64,000 nt of DNA from Rehmannia glutinosa (lineage: Eukaryota; Streptophyta; Magnoliopsida; Lamiales; Orobanchaceae). The notes below the pieces were generated by a model. It worked only from the letters and a program-made list of their open reading frames with translations. It was not told where the DNA came from and searched no databases. Position 1 is the first letter of the stretch, and each line of letters opens with the position of its first letter. Made by a program: the position numbers and the translations under genes. This document shows positions 1 through 10,698 of this stretch, one piece after another. The DNA lies in assembly GCA_016081115.2 (NCBI GenBank), contig CM071936.1, forward strand, positions 84,869,943 to 84,933,942, written 5' to 3'.

Positions 1-655
1 AAACATCCTTATTGCTTCTAATCTAGCAACATGAGCAAAGATTTCATCAAAAACTGTACCTTCCTCTTGGCTATTCCCTTTTGCTACCAATCTTGCTTTA
101 TTTCTGACAACAGATCCTTCCACATTCATCTTGTTTCTGAATACCCACTTAGTACCAATAACATTTTGGTGGGCTGTCCTTTGAACTAATTCCCATACTT
201 TGTTTCTCTCAAATTGATTCAGCTCTTCTTGCATAGCCTGAATCCAATGTGTGTCTTCCCATGCTTGAGACATATCTTTAGGCTCTATTTGGGAAATAAA
301 ACAAGTGAACATAGCTTCATGCTGTGCTCTGGATCTGGATCTGGTTCTTATGCCATCTCTAACATCTCCAATGATTAATTTAGGTGGATGGTCTTTTAGC
401 CATCTCACATCTGGTTGGAGTAAGTCTGTTGGATTCAGCCGTCTTGCAGCTAAGTTATCTTGAATAGCTTCTTCATCATCATTCAGCTGCAGACTTTCTA
501 GCTGTCTTTGAGATTCAGCTATCTCATCATCTTCAGGGTTGAGTGCTCTCACATCTGCTTCAACATAAGGACTCTTCTGTATAGTTGGCTGATTCTGCTT
601 CTCAGCTAACTCATCAATGTCTTCCCAATTTACATTTGGCTCATCAAACACCACA
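1..655 (-). pseudogene. Copia-A pol, integrase tail and N-terminal reverse transcriptase
   Basis: Translated on the minus strand, this gives the acidic linker after integrase, then the classic copia RT start: the QAMQEELNQFERN motif, WELV, GTKWVFRNK, VVRNKARLVAKG and a VARLEAIRM-like stretch running off the window edge. These motifs are diagnostic of Ty1/copia RT (RVT_2). The catalytic YVDD box is not in the window. The frame continues that of 2,297-2,760 across the inserted LTR: the codons for SAESKAYRVLNKWTMVTEES occur on both sides because 66 bp are duplicated. Confidence 0.85.
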
Positions 656-721
656 TGGATAGACTCTTCTGTCACCATAGTCCACTTGTTTAGCACTCAA
701 TAGGCTTTACTCTCAGCTGAG
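656..721. repeat. 66-bp direct repeat, left copy, flanking an inserted LTR
   Basis: The stretch beginning TGGATAGACTCTTCTGTC and ending CTCAGCTGAG is copied at 2,231-2,296 with no difference that I can see. It is copia pol coding sequence, and the gypsy-type LTR lies exactly between the copies. A normal LTR insertion duplicates only 4-6 bp. Confidence 0.9.
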
Positions 722-2230
722 TGTTAAGTTGGTATTTTCACCAACTTATTTGATATTTTAGAGTAGAATTTGGTTTTATTTTGGGTGTTTTTAGAGTCGT
801 TAGAGTCTTATTTATTTCAATTAGAGTCGATGTAGAGTCAATACAGATTTGGTAGCCGAGAGATGAAGAAAACGGTGAAAAAGGGCTTGAAGAAAGAAGA
901 AATCGCGTATAAAGAAGGAAAAATCGCATTTTGGCCAGGACGGCGGCGCGCGGCTGCGCTGCCAGGGCACCGCAGCGCCGCGCGACAGAGCAGCTGGACG
1001 GACGGAGCGTGTGGGCGCTACAGCGCTTAACGCCCGGCCTTCAGCGCCGGCGGATTGTGCATGCATGCGTCGTTAGCGAAGCGCCCGCTATGCATCTTGC
1101 CTGGCAGCGCCCGCGCGTCGATACTTGCGATAAGTTGGCGGGCGCCGCAGATGCCGTGCGATACTTGCGATGAGTTGGCGGGCGCGCCCGCGCGCCATGC
1201 GTGGCGCCCACAGCGCCCGTGCGATAACCTGGGACGAGATTGATGGCGCCGCAGCCCGGGGCGAAAAAATCCTATGTTCACCTACCCCTTCTTGGACTTT
1301 TGTGTACTATAAATACCATCCTTGGGGCTTGAAATTAGGGTATCTTGGAACCCTTGGGAAGGCAATAAAAAACAGCTACAAGACAAGGAAGAAGAATTTG
1401 AGCATTTTGAGAAGAATTTGGAGAAGAAGATTGGAGGCTTCTATCATCTAGAAATAGAGAAGATCCCTCAACTCTTGTTCTTATTTTGTTGCTTTCTTCA
1501 TATCTTGTAAGATGTATTGTTGTATTTTCATGGATTCATTTTCTTTAATCATGAGCTAAACAATATAATTCTAGAGGATTGATGTAATCTATGTTTGAAC
1601 TTATGTTTTGAGATTGTGGTTTGTCAATCTAGATCTATCAATTTATTTGTGCTATTTGGATCTATTGCTTCTAAATTACTTGATCAATAATTTAGATTGT
1701 TTAGTGTATTTGATTTGACACTTGAGAGAGGTAATTGAATACATGACCTTGGAATAGCATAACCTAGGATTTCATATAATTGAGAGATTTATGAATCCTT
1801 TGAATTCATTTATCAAGATTCATAGCTTTTATTGAGATTTTAATTGGTGATTTTTATAGAGATATTGCTTTCCCAATTGAATCTAAAATCATTTAGCACT
1901 TGAGAGAGGGAATGATTATTGTAGAAATCTTGACTTATAAATTGATCATTGATGATTGATAAACCATATTGACAACATAAGGGATAACTAGATTCATCAT
2001 ACCTCTAGAATTCATTTAATCAATTGGATAAACTCATTGATATTTTCATAGTCTTAATTTATTTTTAGTATTTTTAGTATAATCAACTCCATCAAAAATT
2101 GAATTTCTAAATAAAGTTAGACTACTATATTATAGTACTTAGCAATAATTCGATAATTATTCCCTGTGGATTCGACAACCTTACTACTCTATATTAAAAC
2201 TTGACACCGTAGACTTGCGGTATTAAAACT
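722..2230 (+). mobile_element. Gypsy-2-family LTR, alone, inserted in Copia-A pol
   Basis: It starts TGTTAAGTTGGT, like the Gypsy-2 LTR (reverse strand at 32,601 and 27,107). It shares the Gypsy-2 order: AT-rich start, a GGTAGCCGA motif near 851, a GC-rich block at 930-1,260, a TATA box at 1,308, a long AT-rich stretch, and the ending ACTTGACACCGT..CTTGCGGTA. The last bases of the family LTR (GAATTTTGCGATCA) are missing. They are replaced by TTAAAACT, which repeats a nearby TATTAAAACTTG (2,194-2,205). The 1,509 bp length is close to that of the Gypsy-2 LTRs (1,522 and 1,561 bp). No internal domain is attached, so it behaves as a solo LTR. Confidence 0.8.
1308..1316 (+). promoter_or_regulatory. 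Putative TATA box of the inserted gypsy LTR
   Basis: TATAAATAC directly follows the GC-rich block. The same order (GC block, then TATAAATA) is seen on the minus strand in both Gypsy-2 LTRs, at 26,459-26,466 and 31,975-31,982. This conserved position supports a core promoter. Confidence 0.55.
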
Positions 2231-2296
2231 TGGATAGACTCTTCTGTCACCATAGTCCACTTGTTTAGCACTCAATAGGCTTTACTCTCAGCTGAG
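2231..2296. repeat. 66-bp direct repeat, right copy
   Basis: Second copy of the sequence at 656-721; see that entry. It restores the pol reading frame on this side of the inserted LTR. Confidence 0.9.
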
Positions 2297-3252
2297 TATC
2301 CCAAAAAGATACATTCATCAGCTTTAGCATCAAAAGAATTATCCTTGCCATTGTTGTGGATGAAGCACTTACATCCAAATATCTTGAAATATCCAACATT
2401 TGGCTTTCTCCCTGTCCAAATATCATAGGGATTCCTGGTTAATTGCCTATTGATCATGCATCTATTCTGAGTATAACATGTTGCATTTATGGCTTCAGCC
2501 CAAAATCTCTTAGGCAATCCAGCTTTAGCTAACATTCTCGTTGCAGCTTCCTTGAGATTTATGTTACTTCTTTCAGCTACTCCATTCTGTTGTGGAGTCC
2601 TTGCAGCTGATAACTCATGAGCAATACCATTTTCAGCACAATACTGAGTTTTAATCCCATTGGGAAACTCAGTTCCCCTGTCAGATCTTATCTTTATAAT
2701 GGTTTGACTCTTCTCATTTTGAACTCTTTTCATGGGCTGAGGCAACTCCTGCAGTGTTTCCTTCTTTTTACTCGGCTCCTTAGTCAGCTGTGAGTTTTGG
2801 CTTTTAAGCTGGCTGTTTTCCTCATTCAAAAGTGTGTGTGAGGTTCTAATGTGCTCAAAATCTTTCATCATTTTGCCTAATGAATCATAAAGATCTGTGA
2901 GTGATGAAGTGTGTGTATCGTAGTCATTATCACTTGAATCAGAATGAGATGAGTTAGAATGTACCTCATCTTCTTGATCTTGTTCTTTAGCCATGAGGCA
3001 GACAAAAGCCTCTTCCTCAGTATCACTTGAGTAGTCAGTTTCACTGTTGTCCGAGTCTGCTGGCTCTTTACACTTAGCTGGCTCAACAGTCTCAGCATCC
3101 AACATGGCTTTCTTCTTTTCTTGTCTTCTTTCCCTGAAGACTCTTCTTTCTTCCTCATTTCTGTATTTGTTGGTGTGGATAGGAACAGTCAACAAGAAAG
3201 TGTCCTGGTTGTCCTGCAATTCCAACACGGGTTTTCGGCTCTCGATTATCAT
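2297..3252 (-). pseudogene. Copia-A gag C-terminus fused to integrase C-terminal half
   Basis: One open frame (2,272-3,252) joins the acidic, coiled-coil gag region (LLNEENSQLKSQNSQLTKE, about residues 140-160) to the second half of a copia integrase: IRSDRGTEF with the second catalytic Asp, HELSAARTPQQNGVAERSN with the Glu region, and KRFWAEAINATCYTQNR. Copia-B (37,014-39,383) keeps the intervening part. The fusion at about 2,770 is therefore an internal deletion that removed the end of gag, the protease, the pre-integrase HHCC domain and the first catalytic Asp. The zinc knuckle just upstream is frameshifted: a CWNC box can be read in another frame near 3,220. No working integrase is possible. 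Confidence 0.8.
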
Positions 3253-4175
3253 CTCTCGATAGTCAGCTCTTTGATGTGCATCTCTCTTAGGCGGTCTATC
3301 CTTCCTTGCTTTGGAAGGTGCTGAATGTCTCCTGGAGATTTCACCTTTGTTCCTTTTATAGTTCTTGTTGAAGAACTTATTGAATCTCTATACCATGAAG
3401 TCAATTTCCTCCTGGTCAATGGTCTCCTTTGGCTCGCTTTTCTCCCTTCATCACCAACAAAGGTCATTGCTTGGGTACAATCTGTTTCTCTTGCTCTTTC
3501 CTTCTCACCAAATTCGTAGGCTTTGAGGTCTGAGAATAGCTCATGATTAGATGCTCTTGAGAGGTCCATTGAGTGTCTCAGGGCTATGACTTTCATTTGC
3601 CATTCAACTGGGAGGGCTCTTAGTATCTTCATGCACATCTCCTTCTAAGTGTACTATTTCCCAAGAGCTTAAAGCTCATTTGTTATCTCTATGAATCTGG
3701 CATTCCGCTGATCCAGACTTTCATCTGCAAGCATTTTCAAATTTTCAAATTTTTGAACAACAACTTTTAGTTTAATCTCCTTAATCTGTTGTGATCCTTC
3801 ACAAATCAGGGTTAGCTTATCCCAGATTTCTTTGGCTAATTTGCATGACTTGACTTTATTGAACATAGCCTTGTCTAATGTCTTGTAGAGAATATCCTTG
3901 GCTACATTGTCCACGTTGTATCTCTAATCTTCATTAGTCCATTCACTGCGAGGTTTTTCAACCATGGCTGGTCTAGGCTCTGCTGCAGCATCTTCTCCTT
4001 CAGTTGTAGGTGTTCTTCTTACAACAGTATTAACCTTCAATATTTGCAGTGGCCCATCTTCTATCACAAGACACATTTCATCGTGTAAGGCTGTTAGATG
4101 AGCCTGCATGCGAATCTTCCAGTCATCAAACTATTCCACAGTAAATATAGGAATACGAGTTAGATTGGCTTCCAT
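3249..4175 (-). pseudogene. Copia-A gag, N-terminal and middle part
   Basis: Starts at the minus-strand ATG at 4,175 (MEANLTRIPIFTV, same start as Copia-B and Copia-C). It then shows DDWKIRMQAHLTALHDEM, the hydrophobic DNVAKDILYKTLDKAMFNKVKSC region, KEIWDKLTLICEG, and NARFIEITNEL, typical of the UBN2 copia gag fold that forms the particle. A stop near 3,923 and a frameshift near 3,660 break it. The start lies about 110 bp inside the primer site, as expected. Confidence 0.8.
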
Positions 4176-4287
4176 GATAATAACTTTGCCTCGAGATGAA
4201 AGACTTTGAAAAACGTAACTGTTAAACCTTTTGAAAAAGATTGAGATCTAGTTTAGTAACTAGTGCAGAAGGCTTAATGAACCAACC

Positions 4288-4296
4288 GCTCTGATA
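4288..4296 (-). other. Truncated initiator-tRNA-Met primer binding site of Copia-A
   Basis: The minus strand reads TATCAGAGC, part of the copia primer site TGGTATCAGAGC. The intact relatives are at 46,337-46,348 and 63,353-63,364. Ten or so bases covering the start of the site and the LTR end are deleted here, so reverse transcription could not be primed normally. Confidence 0.75.
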
Positions 4297-5835
4297 AGTC
4301 CCAAGGGGTGTGGTGTAAGGTTTAGAAGGGAGGATTAAACAAACCTTACCAAATTTTCACTTTTTAGTCCTTTTAAAATATTCAATAGAGTTGACTCAAA
4401 TCAGCTAAGTCCTTGGGGGACTTCAGCAAAGTTACCCACTCAACAAACTCGACTGAGCTATTGATAGTATAACTTAGCGGCGTCAACTAACACTTAACTC
4501 TTCAGTTGATTTGGTTTTATACAGCATAAGACTTAACATCCTTTGTTAAATTAAAGCACGGTTTAACACTTATTTTTAGCACTTGATATTATCAGTAGGA
4601 TTACAACTTAACTTATCAGCAGATATAAATATATGTAAGAATGTAAAGTGCTGAAAGTAAATGACTCAAGAAAATTTTATAGTGGTTCGAGGATGGGATA
4701 ATTCCTCTAATTCACTCTTCTTCAACCCCTGGAGGAATCCACTAAGTAACAGATCAAGTTACAAAGTAGTTCTCAGTCCAGAGACAACCATGATCACACA
4801 GATGGCTTCTCCTGTGACTCAACTTCTTCACAAGATAGCTTTCTTACTACTTCAGCTCCCTTCAAACCCTTGGAATTGATCACACAGCCTTCTAACGAGC
4901 TCAAAACTTTTGGTTCGATCTAGAACATCACTACAGCTCCTTCAAACTTGGAGAGTAGACCCCTTTTGTTCTTTAAAACTTTTCCTCTTCAATTGGTTGA
5001 ACTATTCTTTCCTTCACAGCATGTGTTAGTTCGAGTTCCTTCGAGTTTTAGGCTTGAGGAATATCATGATAAGCTTTGAGAATATTTGCTGGTTTTTCTT
5101 GCTTGAAATGCTTTTTAGATCGAGTATCATTAAATGAATCGTTTCTCAATTGCTTCCTCAACCTTTTATAGTCCTCATTTGAAAATCAGCCCGTTGAAGA
5201 AAAAGACTACTTTCAAATGACACTTTCTTATTCGTTGGCTTGTCTTTTCTTGGCTGCAGCATTGTGATGTTGACCCTTCCTCGTATTAAATGACTATGCA
5301 GCTTTACAAGTCCTGACACATGCTTCAATGTTTCCCAATGGTTTATTCATTTTGCATATTTCTGGGCCAAACACCTTGAGACCGGGCAGCTTGGACTTAT
5401 TACTATATCGAGTAATACCCTTGGCTTCCTTCCAACGGATCAATGTCAGTCGTCTTGACTTGACTGCTGTCTTTACCACTTTGACTTGAGTCTCCTTCAT
5501 CCTTTAAGGAAACACTCAACTGTCAGTTCAACTGGTAGACTTGGCTTCTTTACTGACTTGACTGACACTTCCACATTCTTTACACAGTTATTCCTCAGTT
5601 GCAACTCCTTCAGTCGAGTTTGTGCCATCCATCTTGACCATATTCAGCTGACACACAGCTGGGTCTTCACTCTAGTCTACAGTTGACTTCTTGCTTTCTT
5701 CGACATAGGTGACTTCACTCAGCTCATGCAGTCCTATCTATTACAAAGTAGGAATACAAGGAAAATGGGGGTGCCAACTTCCTATTCTAAGTTTTACATG
5801 GTATCATCAAAATCTTAACAATAAATTTCCTAACA
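4297..5835 (-). repeat. 5' LTR of Copia-A
   Basis: Ends on the plus strand with AAATTTCCTAACA, the reverse of the family start TGTTAGGAAATTTAT. The inner end is GTCCCAAGGGGTGTGG, missing the family's TGTAG. It is about 1.54 kb and alignable over its length with 35,556-37,013, 46,351-47,886, 58,641-60,163 and, inverted, 61,797-63,350. A minus-strand TATAAAAGG lies at 5,162-5,170. The many CAGCTGAGT/ACTCAGCTGA-like words are a feature of the family. Confidence 0.88.
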
Positions 5836-6589
5836 TTGAAAAAGAAAGTTGGCAAAAGAAAGAGGGATGAGCAGTGCTTAGGTAAATGAAAGAATACTAA
5901 AGCTCAAAAAAGAAAGAAAAGAATTTCTGGAAAAAAATAAAGAAAAAGTCGAGCAAGAGAAAAAGAAAGAAAAGAAAAATTCTGAAAAATTTTGCCAAAA
6001 AAAAAATTGAGAGTTTAAGGCTAAAGAAAAAGAAAAAACAGGCCTAAGAATGAAAAAGGAGAAAAAGGGTGGAGTTGAGTTGAAAAAGAAAATATCTTGA
6101 AAGGATGAGCTTTATGATGAAATTGGGTTGGTGAATTGAAAGTATGTGTACTTCAATTCTATTTGCTCAAGTCAAGTCACTTAATCCAAATTTTTCCTAC
6201 CCTTACCAAAGAGCCTACATTACAGCCAAATGAAAAGTCTTTTCTATTTTTAAATTGTGCACACTAAAGTGGTAGAGATGTTAGACATTTTGCAAGCTTA
6301 TGATAGTCCTGCATTCATTGAATTGATTTGAGCGTATACACGTCCCAATTTCTTTGAGAGTTGAGTGATACCATATTACTTGTGAGTCGCGATGTCAAGT
6401 ACCCGAAAGAGTATTAATTATGCCGAACTTGTGGTTGTTGATTTCTTGATAATGAATTGCATGGTTTACTTGAATATCGAGTTGAATGAGATTAAATATT
6501 TATAGTGTTCTTGTGTGTTCTTTGTTCCCCTTGAGACTATTTTTCTTAGTTTGCTCGCGGATGGGCAATGGTTTAAGTTTGGAGGATTT
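5836..6589 (+). mobile_element. Gypsy-1: 3' non-coding region of an Athila-like element
   Basis: No protein here. 5,836-6,110 is strongly purine-biased on the plus strand (long runs of A and G). It matches the Gypsy-3 region at 52,100-52,340, including the words GTTGGCAAAA, GGGATGAGCAG and GGCCTAAGAATGAAAAAG. It ends in a polypurine tract (TTTAAGTTTGGAGGATT, 6,572-6,588) directly before the LTR start TGATATGTG. Copia-A cut this region on its left side, so the rest of Gypsy-1 is outside the window. Confidence 0.75.
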
Positions 6590-6926
6590 TGATATGTGTA
6601 AGATATACGTGAATTTAAGAGCTTAAAATGATATATATTTGATGTATTTACATGCATATTTATTATATTTTACTGCATGATACTGCGTATTCTTGTAACT
6701 TTTTACAGGAAACGGAGCTTAAAAGAAAAGATATCAGTTAGAAGGCCTAGACAAGATTGAAGAATGCGAAGAGAAGATCGAATACACAAATAAAATAGGA
6801 AAAACAAATCACACAGCCAGACCATATGAATCTCACACGCCCCTATGAATTGTCCCCGTGTGTTTTTATATGTTCGTGCGACTCGTTCGAGGAAAGAAAT
6901 TCAAAGACACATTGCATGACCAAAGA

Positions 6927-8390
6927 TGCGAGTAAAATATACATGCATTTTGGGGCTTGAAATGATATATATTTGATGCATTTGCACATATATTTAGTGT
7001 GTTTTACTTGGTTTTCTTTGTAGGCATGATACTGCGTATTCTTGTAACTTCTTACACGAAGTTGAGCTAAATTAGATAAAACACGATATCACGTTCCAAT
7101 GTATAGGTCAAGAGCTAAGGAAAGATGCATGTACGATCGAATAAAAGGGATTTTCCGTCAAAAACATCCAAATGCGTTAATAGTTTCCAGCACTGGTGTG
7201 GTTTAGTATATTGGCCATAGCGTTCTCTACAAAATGGATAGTGAGATGATTAAAGTGGATATGGAAAGATAAGAGAAAGGGCTACAACTTTCATGAAGAC
7301 CCCATGAGCAAATTCGGACGTTGTATAAGTCACACGACCATGTGAACAGCCACACGGTCATGTAAGGTGCTTTAGCGATTTTAGAGTGAAAAAACCATTC
7401 GCACGTTCCGCCTGTGTGAATCCACACAGGCGTGTGGGATGGCCCTGTGACACAGCCGTGTGAAAAATGACACAACCTTGTGAAAAAGGGAAGAAACAGG
7501 GGATGGAACCAAGTCACACGGCCGGACTGTGTGGAACCTACACGGGCGTGTGAGGTTGGGCTGAGAAAAATCCACACGGCCGTGTGGGACTCTGCCACAC
7601 GTTGTTTTCTTTCTATATTTAGATCTATTGTGTATACTTAAACGATGTCATAATGTTGATTTTGAATTTGTCTATGAGTTTGTAATCAATGTTTGGATAA
7701 TCTTTCGGATCTTAGGGGAATAATCAAAATTGTGGATTCATGTTAAGTCTTGATTAATTGTTTTCTTAATTGATTCATGTTTTCTATTTTATGAATTCGA
7801 GTTCTTATTCTTAATTGCTTATTATTTGGTCGGGAATAATTTGCATGTCATATTTGTTAGTGCGAGATTCGAGAGATGAGTTCTAATAAAGACGAAAATC
7901 GAATTCAGACATATATAAACGGGTGTAACCAGTCGGGAGACCTACAACTGTTTGTGAGGAGTCATTCAATTCATAAATCTTTTTGGAGTTGATAATAGTT
8001 GTCACATATCGGGAGATGATCTACAATTGTTATTAATCTACTGTTTATTTATCACCTGAGAGGGAGCATAGACTAACTTAGAAATTGAACCCATAGAATT
8101 GCATGAATTGGTTTTGAAACTTTAATTGGATTTAATATTGAAGAAACATGTTGAGATTATGTGTCTAAGGTTGCTCCTGTGGTTGTTGAAAATACTTGTG
8201 GGGTTCGCAAATTTATTTATTTTCTGTTATTTTTTATTTTTACTATAAACTCGATATTCGTTCGCTTCAATAAAATTGGAATGTGATTTTATTATAGCCT
8301 AAGTGTTTCACATATCAATCCCTAAGGAATATGACCTTGCTTGCTATTATTCTATAAACTACATTGTACACTTGCAGTTGTATGATCCAA
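6927..8390 (+). repeat. Second Gypsy-1-type LTR copy inside the first
   Basis: The block GAAATGATATATATTTGATG .. CATGATACTGCGTATTCTTGTAAC occurs at 6,625-6,700 and again at 6,960-7,053, so a second LTR begins near 6,927. It runs to a Gypsy-type LTR end (CACTTGCAG..TATGATCCA) near 8,389. There it is followed by AATTTTGGCG, resembling the start of the TTTTTGGCGCC primer region. After that the outer LTR resumes. I could not find a clean target duplication, so boundaries are approximate. It could be a nested insertion or an unequal-crossover product. Confidence 0.55.
7572..7587. repeat. Perfect 16-bp palindrome in gypsy LTR
   Basis: CCACACGGCCGTGTGG is its own reverse complement. Shorter versions (CACACGGCC, CACGGGCGTGTG, CGTGTGAAAAATGACAC) are scattered over 7,330-7,600, forming a CACACGG-rich U3 segment. 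Confidence 0.8.
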
Positions 8391-9779
8391 ATTTTGGCGA
8401 ACAACCAAACCGTGTAACGTGCACATGACCAGTGGTTTGTTCGGAGCAAAAATATAGACCAAAACACTTTACAAGGTCGGACTGTGTGATCTGCACATGG
8501 CCATGCGATTCGTCCTACGGCTGATTTTTGTTTCCTTTTCCCGTCAGAACCTTACAAATGATCTCTCAAAGCACCTATATAAAGGGACCAAGGCCTGCAC
8601 GAATCAATAATTCATTACATCTGCAAATACATTACAATATACTAGGATTACAAAAATCAATAGTCTTCTAAGAGAGGAGGGCAAATCTACAAAGAGTACC
8701 ACAAGGCCTTTTGCATCTACGAAAGCACAAGGGTTCGAAGGCTTGGAAGGAGGATCCACCCTAACAAGAAGGGTTCTTTCTTTCTTAGTTTAGATCTCTT
8801 GTTTGTACTTAAATGATGTAAAACTATTTGATTTCAACTTTGTCTATGAATTTGTTATCAAATAAGTTGGGTAATCATTTTGATCCTAGGGCATAATCAA
8901 AACTGTGGATTCATGTTATATCTATATTGATTATTTTCTTAATTGGTTTATGTGTTCTATTATATTAATTTGAATGATTATTTCTTGTAGATTATCTGAT
9001 CAATAATTTGCATGTCACATTTGTTAGTTCATAATTTGGGAGATCAGTTCTAACAAACGAAAATCGAATTCAGACATAAACGAGTATAGAGTCAGTAGGC
9101 TTATAACTGTTTGTGGGGAGTATTTCAATTCAAAGATCTTTTGGGAGGTAATATTATTTGTTGAGCATAGATGCTAGCAATTGGTACTAATCAACTATTT
9201 ATTTGCTTCGGAAAGGGAATAAACAAATATTGGAATTGAACCCATAGGAGCATATACATTGGTTTTGTTACACATTAATTGGATTTAATATTAAAGAAAC
9301 ATGTTGAAATTATGTACCTAGGGTTGCTTTCATATTTGTTGAAAAGACTTGTGGAGTTAGGCTTTTTACATATATTTAACTTGATAGTTTAGGATTATAT
9401 TTGATAATAAACTAATGATTTTTTGGTCACTTCAATAAAATTGGAATACGATATTTACATAGCCTAAGTGTTGTTTGATACATGTTTTTATCTTAATTTT
9501 GATGATTTTATTTTATCACCAAAACAATGTTTTTAAAGGTTGTCCAAATACTCCTAAATGATTTAAAATGGTTTTAATATTTTCCGGAGTATTTCCTCAA
9601 GTTTATTTTTGTTAATAATGGACAACACTTGTATTGATTTTATATCAATGAGTTTTTACTCCTATAACAGGTTCCTAAATGTTGTCTAAATACTCTCGAT
9701 AGGTTTAAAATGTTTTTACTAAATTTTCGGAGTATTTCTTGAGTTTTATTTTCGACAAAAATTGGACAACATTTCTGTC

Positions 9780-10035
9780 TCGTGGTCGACCGGTCGCCCT
9801 ATAGGGCAACCCGTACCTGAAGATGTTTTTAGAAATAGAAAATGAGACTGAGGTAAAACAGGCGGTCGACCAGGTGCTCGGCGTCGACCGGTCGGTCGGC
9901 CGGTCGCCAATGATCGACCGACGTACACTGCAAGTTTCATTTTGAAACAGAACAAAACCTCTTCGTTTTTTATTAGGGGGACCGGTTGAGACAGGGGTCG
10001 ACCGGTCGGCCTCGTCGCCGACCGGTCCGCCTGTT
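9780..10035. promoter_or_regulatory. GACCGGTC palindrome cluster in Sire-1 U3
   Basis: Repeated copies of the 8-bp palindrome GACCGGTC and one-base variants (GTCGACCGGTCGCCC, CGGTCGGTCGGCCGGTCG, GACCGGTTGAG) lie upstream of the TATA box. Equivalent clusters occur in all other Sire LTRs and before the Sire second ORF. Sireviruses are known to carry palindromic motif arrays in the LTR. A regulatory role is an inference. Confidence 0.6.
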
Positions 10036-10234
10036 GAAATTTTCAAAGTGTTCTTATTTCTCTTATTTACGTGCGTTTGTCGCCTGTATATGGACAAAAA
10101 ATATGACCGTTTGACAATGACACATTTCCTTAAATTGTGGGATTGATTTCTAACAGCTATATTCTTGATTTTAATTGTATTTTTCTGTAGATTTTGAATC
10201 CCCAAGAGGAGCCTATACTTGATCAATCATCTCC

Positions 10235-10243
10235 TATAAATAG
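10235..10243 (+). promoter_or_regulatory. Putative TATA box, Sire-1 5' LTR
   Basis: TATAAATAG in the context CTCCTATAAATAGAGGAAG. It is conserved at 16,685-16,693, 25,098-25,106 and 43,975-43,983; the Sire-2 5' LTR has CAATAAATAG instead (about 19,157). The stem-loop array lies about 290-460 bp downstream, hence probably in the transcript. Confidence 0.7.
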
Positions 10244-10525
10244 AGGAAGTTTTGGAGCAACCAAAACAACAATTGAGATACAACACAACAAGATACACTT
10301 CAAGCATATACTTGGTCTTTCATTGTTATTATTCTTGTTGTAAATTTGCCTAGCTTATCACTTTCACATCCTTGAGGTCTAGGCTATTCTTGATTACACC
10401 TTGCACTCAAATTGTATTATTCATTATTGAGTTGTAATCTTGATTTTTGGTTATCATTCAAACACAAGATATCCTTGTGAGTGTTCTTGTGGTAAGAACA
10501 CACTTGGATGATCTAGGTGATAGGT

Positions 10526-10698
10526 GAAGAAGATTGTGGTGATCTTCTTATTGAGGTGTTGAAGAATTTAGTATTCTTCAAGGTTGAAGATTGTGGTAAT
10601 CTTCACAAGGTGCCGTTGAAGGAAGATTGTGGTAATCTTCAAAGTGAGATTGTGGTAATCTCCAAAGGTGGTGTTGAAAGAAGAGTGTGGTGCTCTTC
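10526..10698 (+). other. Array of six short stem-loops in Sire-1 LTR leader (R/U5)
   Basis: Six inverted repeats follow each other: AAGAAGAT/ATCTTCTT (10,527-10,549), TTGAAGAAT/ATTCTTCAA (10,559-10,581), TGAAGATT/AATCTTCA (10,585-10,605), GAAGATT/AATCTTC (10,622-10,640), GAGATT/AATCTC (10,646-10,662) and GAAGAG/CTCTTC (10,680-10,698). Most loops are GTGGT or TGTGGTG. Stem bases differ between units but stay paired. The copy in the 3' LTR is at about 16,973-17,145. A small ORF (10,517-10,726) overlaps it, but pairing explains the pattern better than coding. Confidence 0.75.

Larger units (their letters stand above)
1..5835 (-). mobile_element. Copia-A: Ty1/copia LTR retrotransposon, 5' part, decayed
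   Basis: Minus-strand element. Reading down from 5,835 it has a 5' LTR (5,835-4,297), a damaged primer site, gag, an internally deleted pol, then the start of reverse transcriptase, which leaves the window at base 1. The next bases after the LTR (5,836 on) match the 3' non-coding region of an Athila-like gypsy (compare 52,100-52,340), so Copia-A inserted there. The 3' LTR and second target duplication lie outside the window. A gypsy LTR interrupts pol at 722-2,230. The internal deletion and several stops make it non-functional. Confidence 0.85.

Noticed and set aside
7227..7598. 123-codon minus-strand ORF in the Gypsy-1 LTR
   Set aside because: Antisense to the LTR; its composition follows the CACACGG palindromes; no homology recognised.
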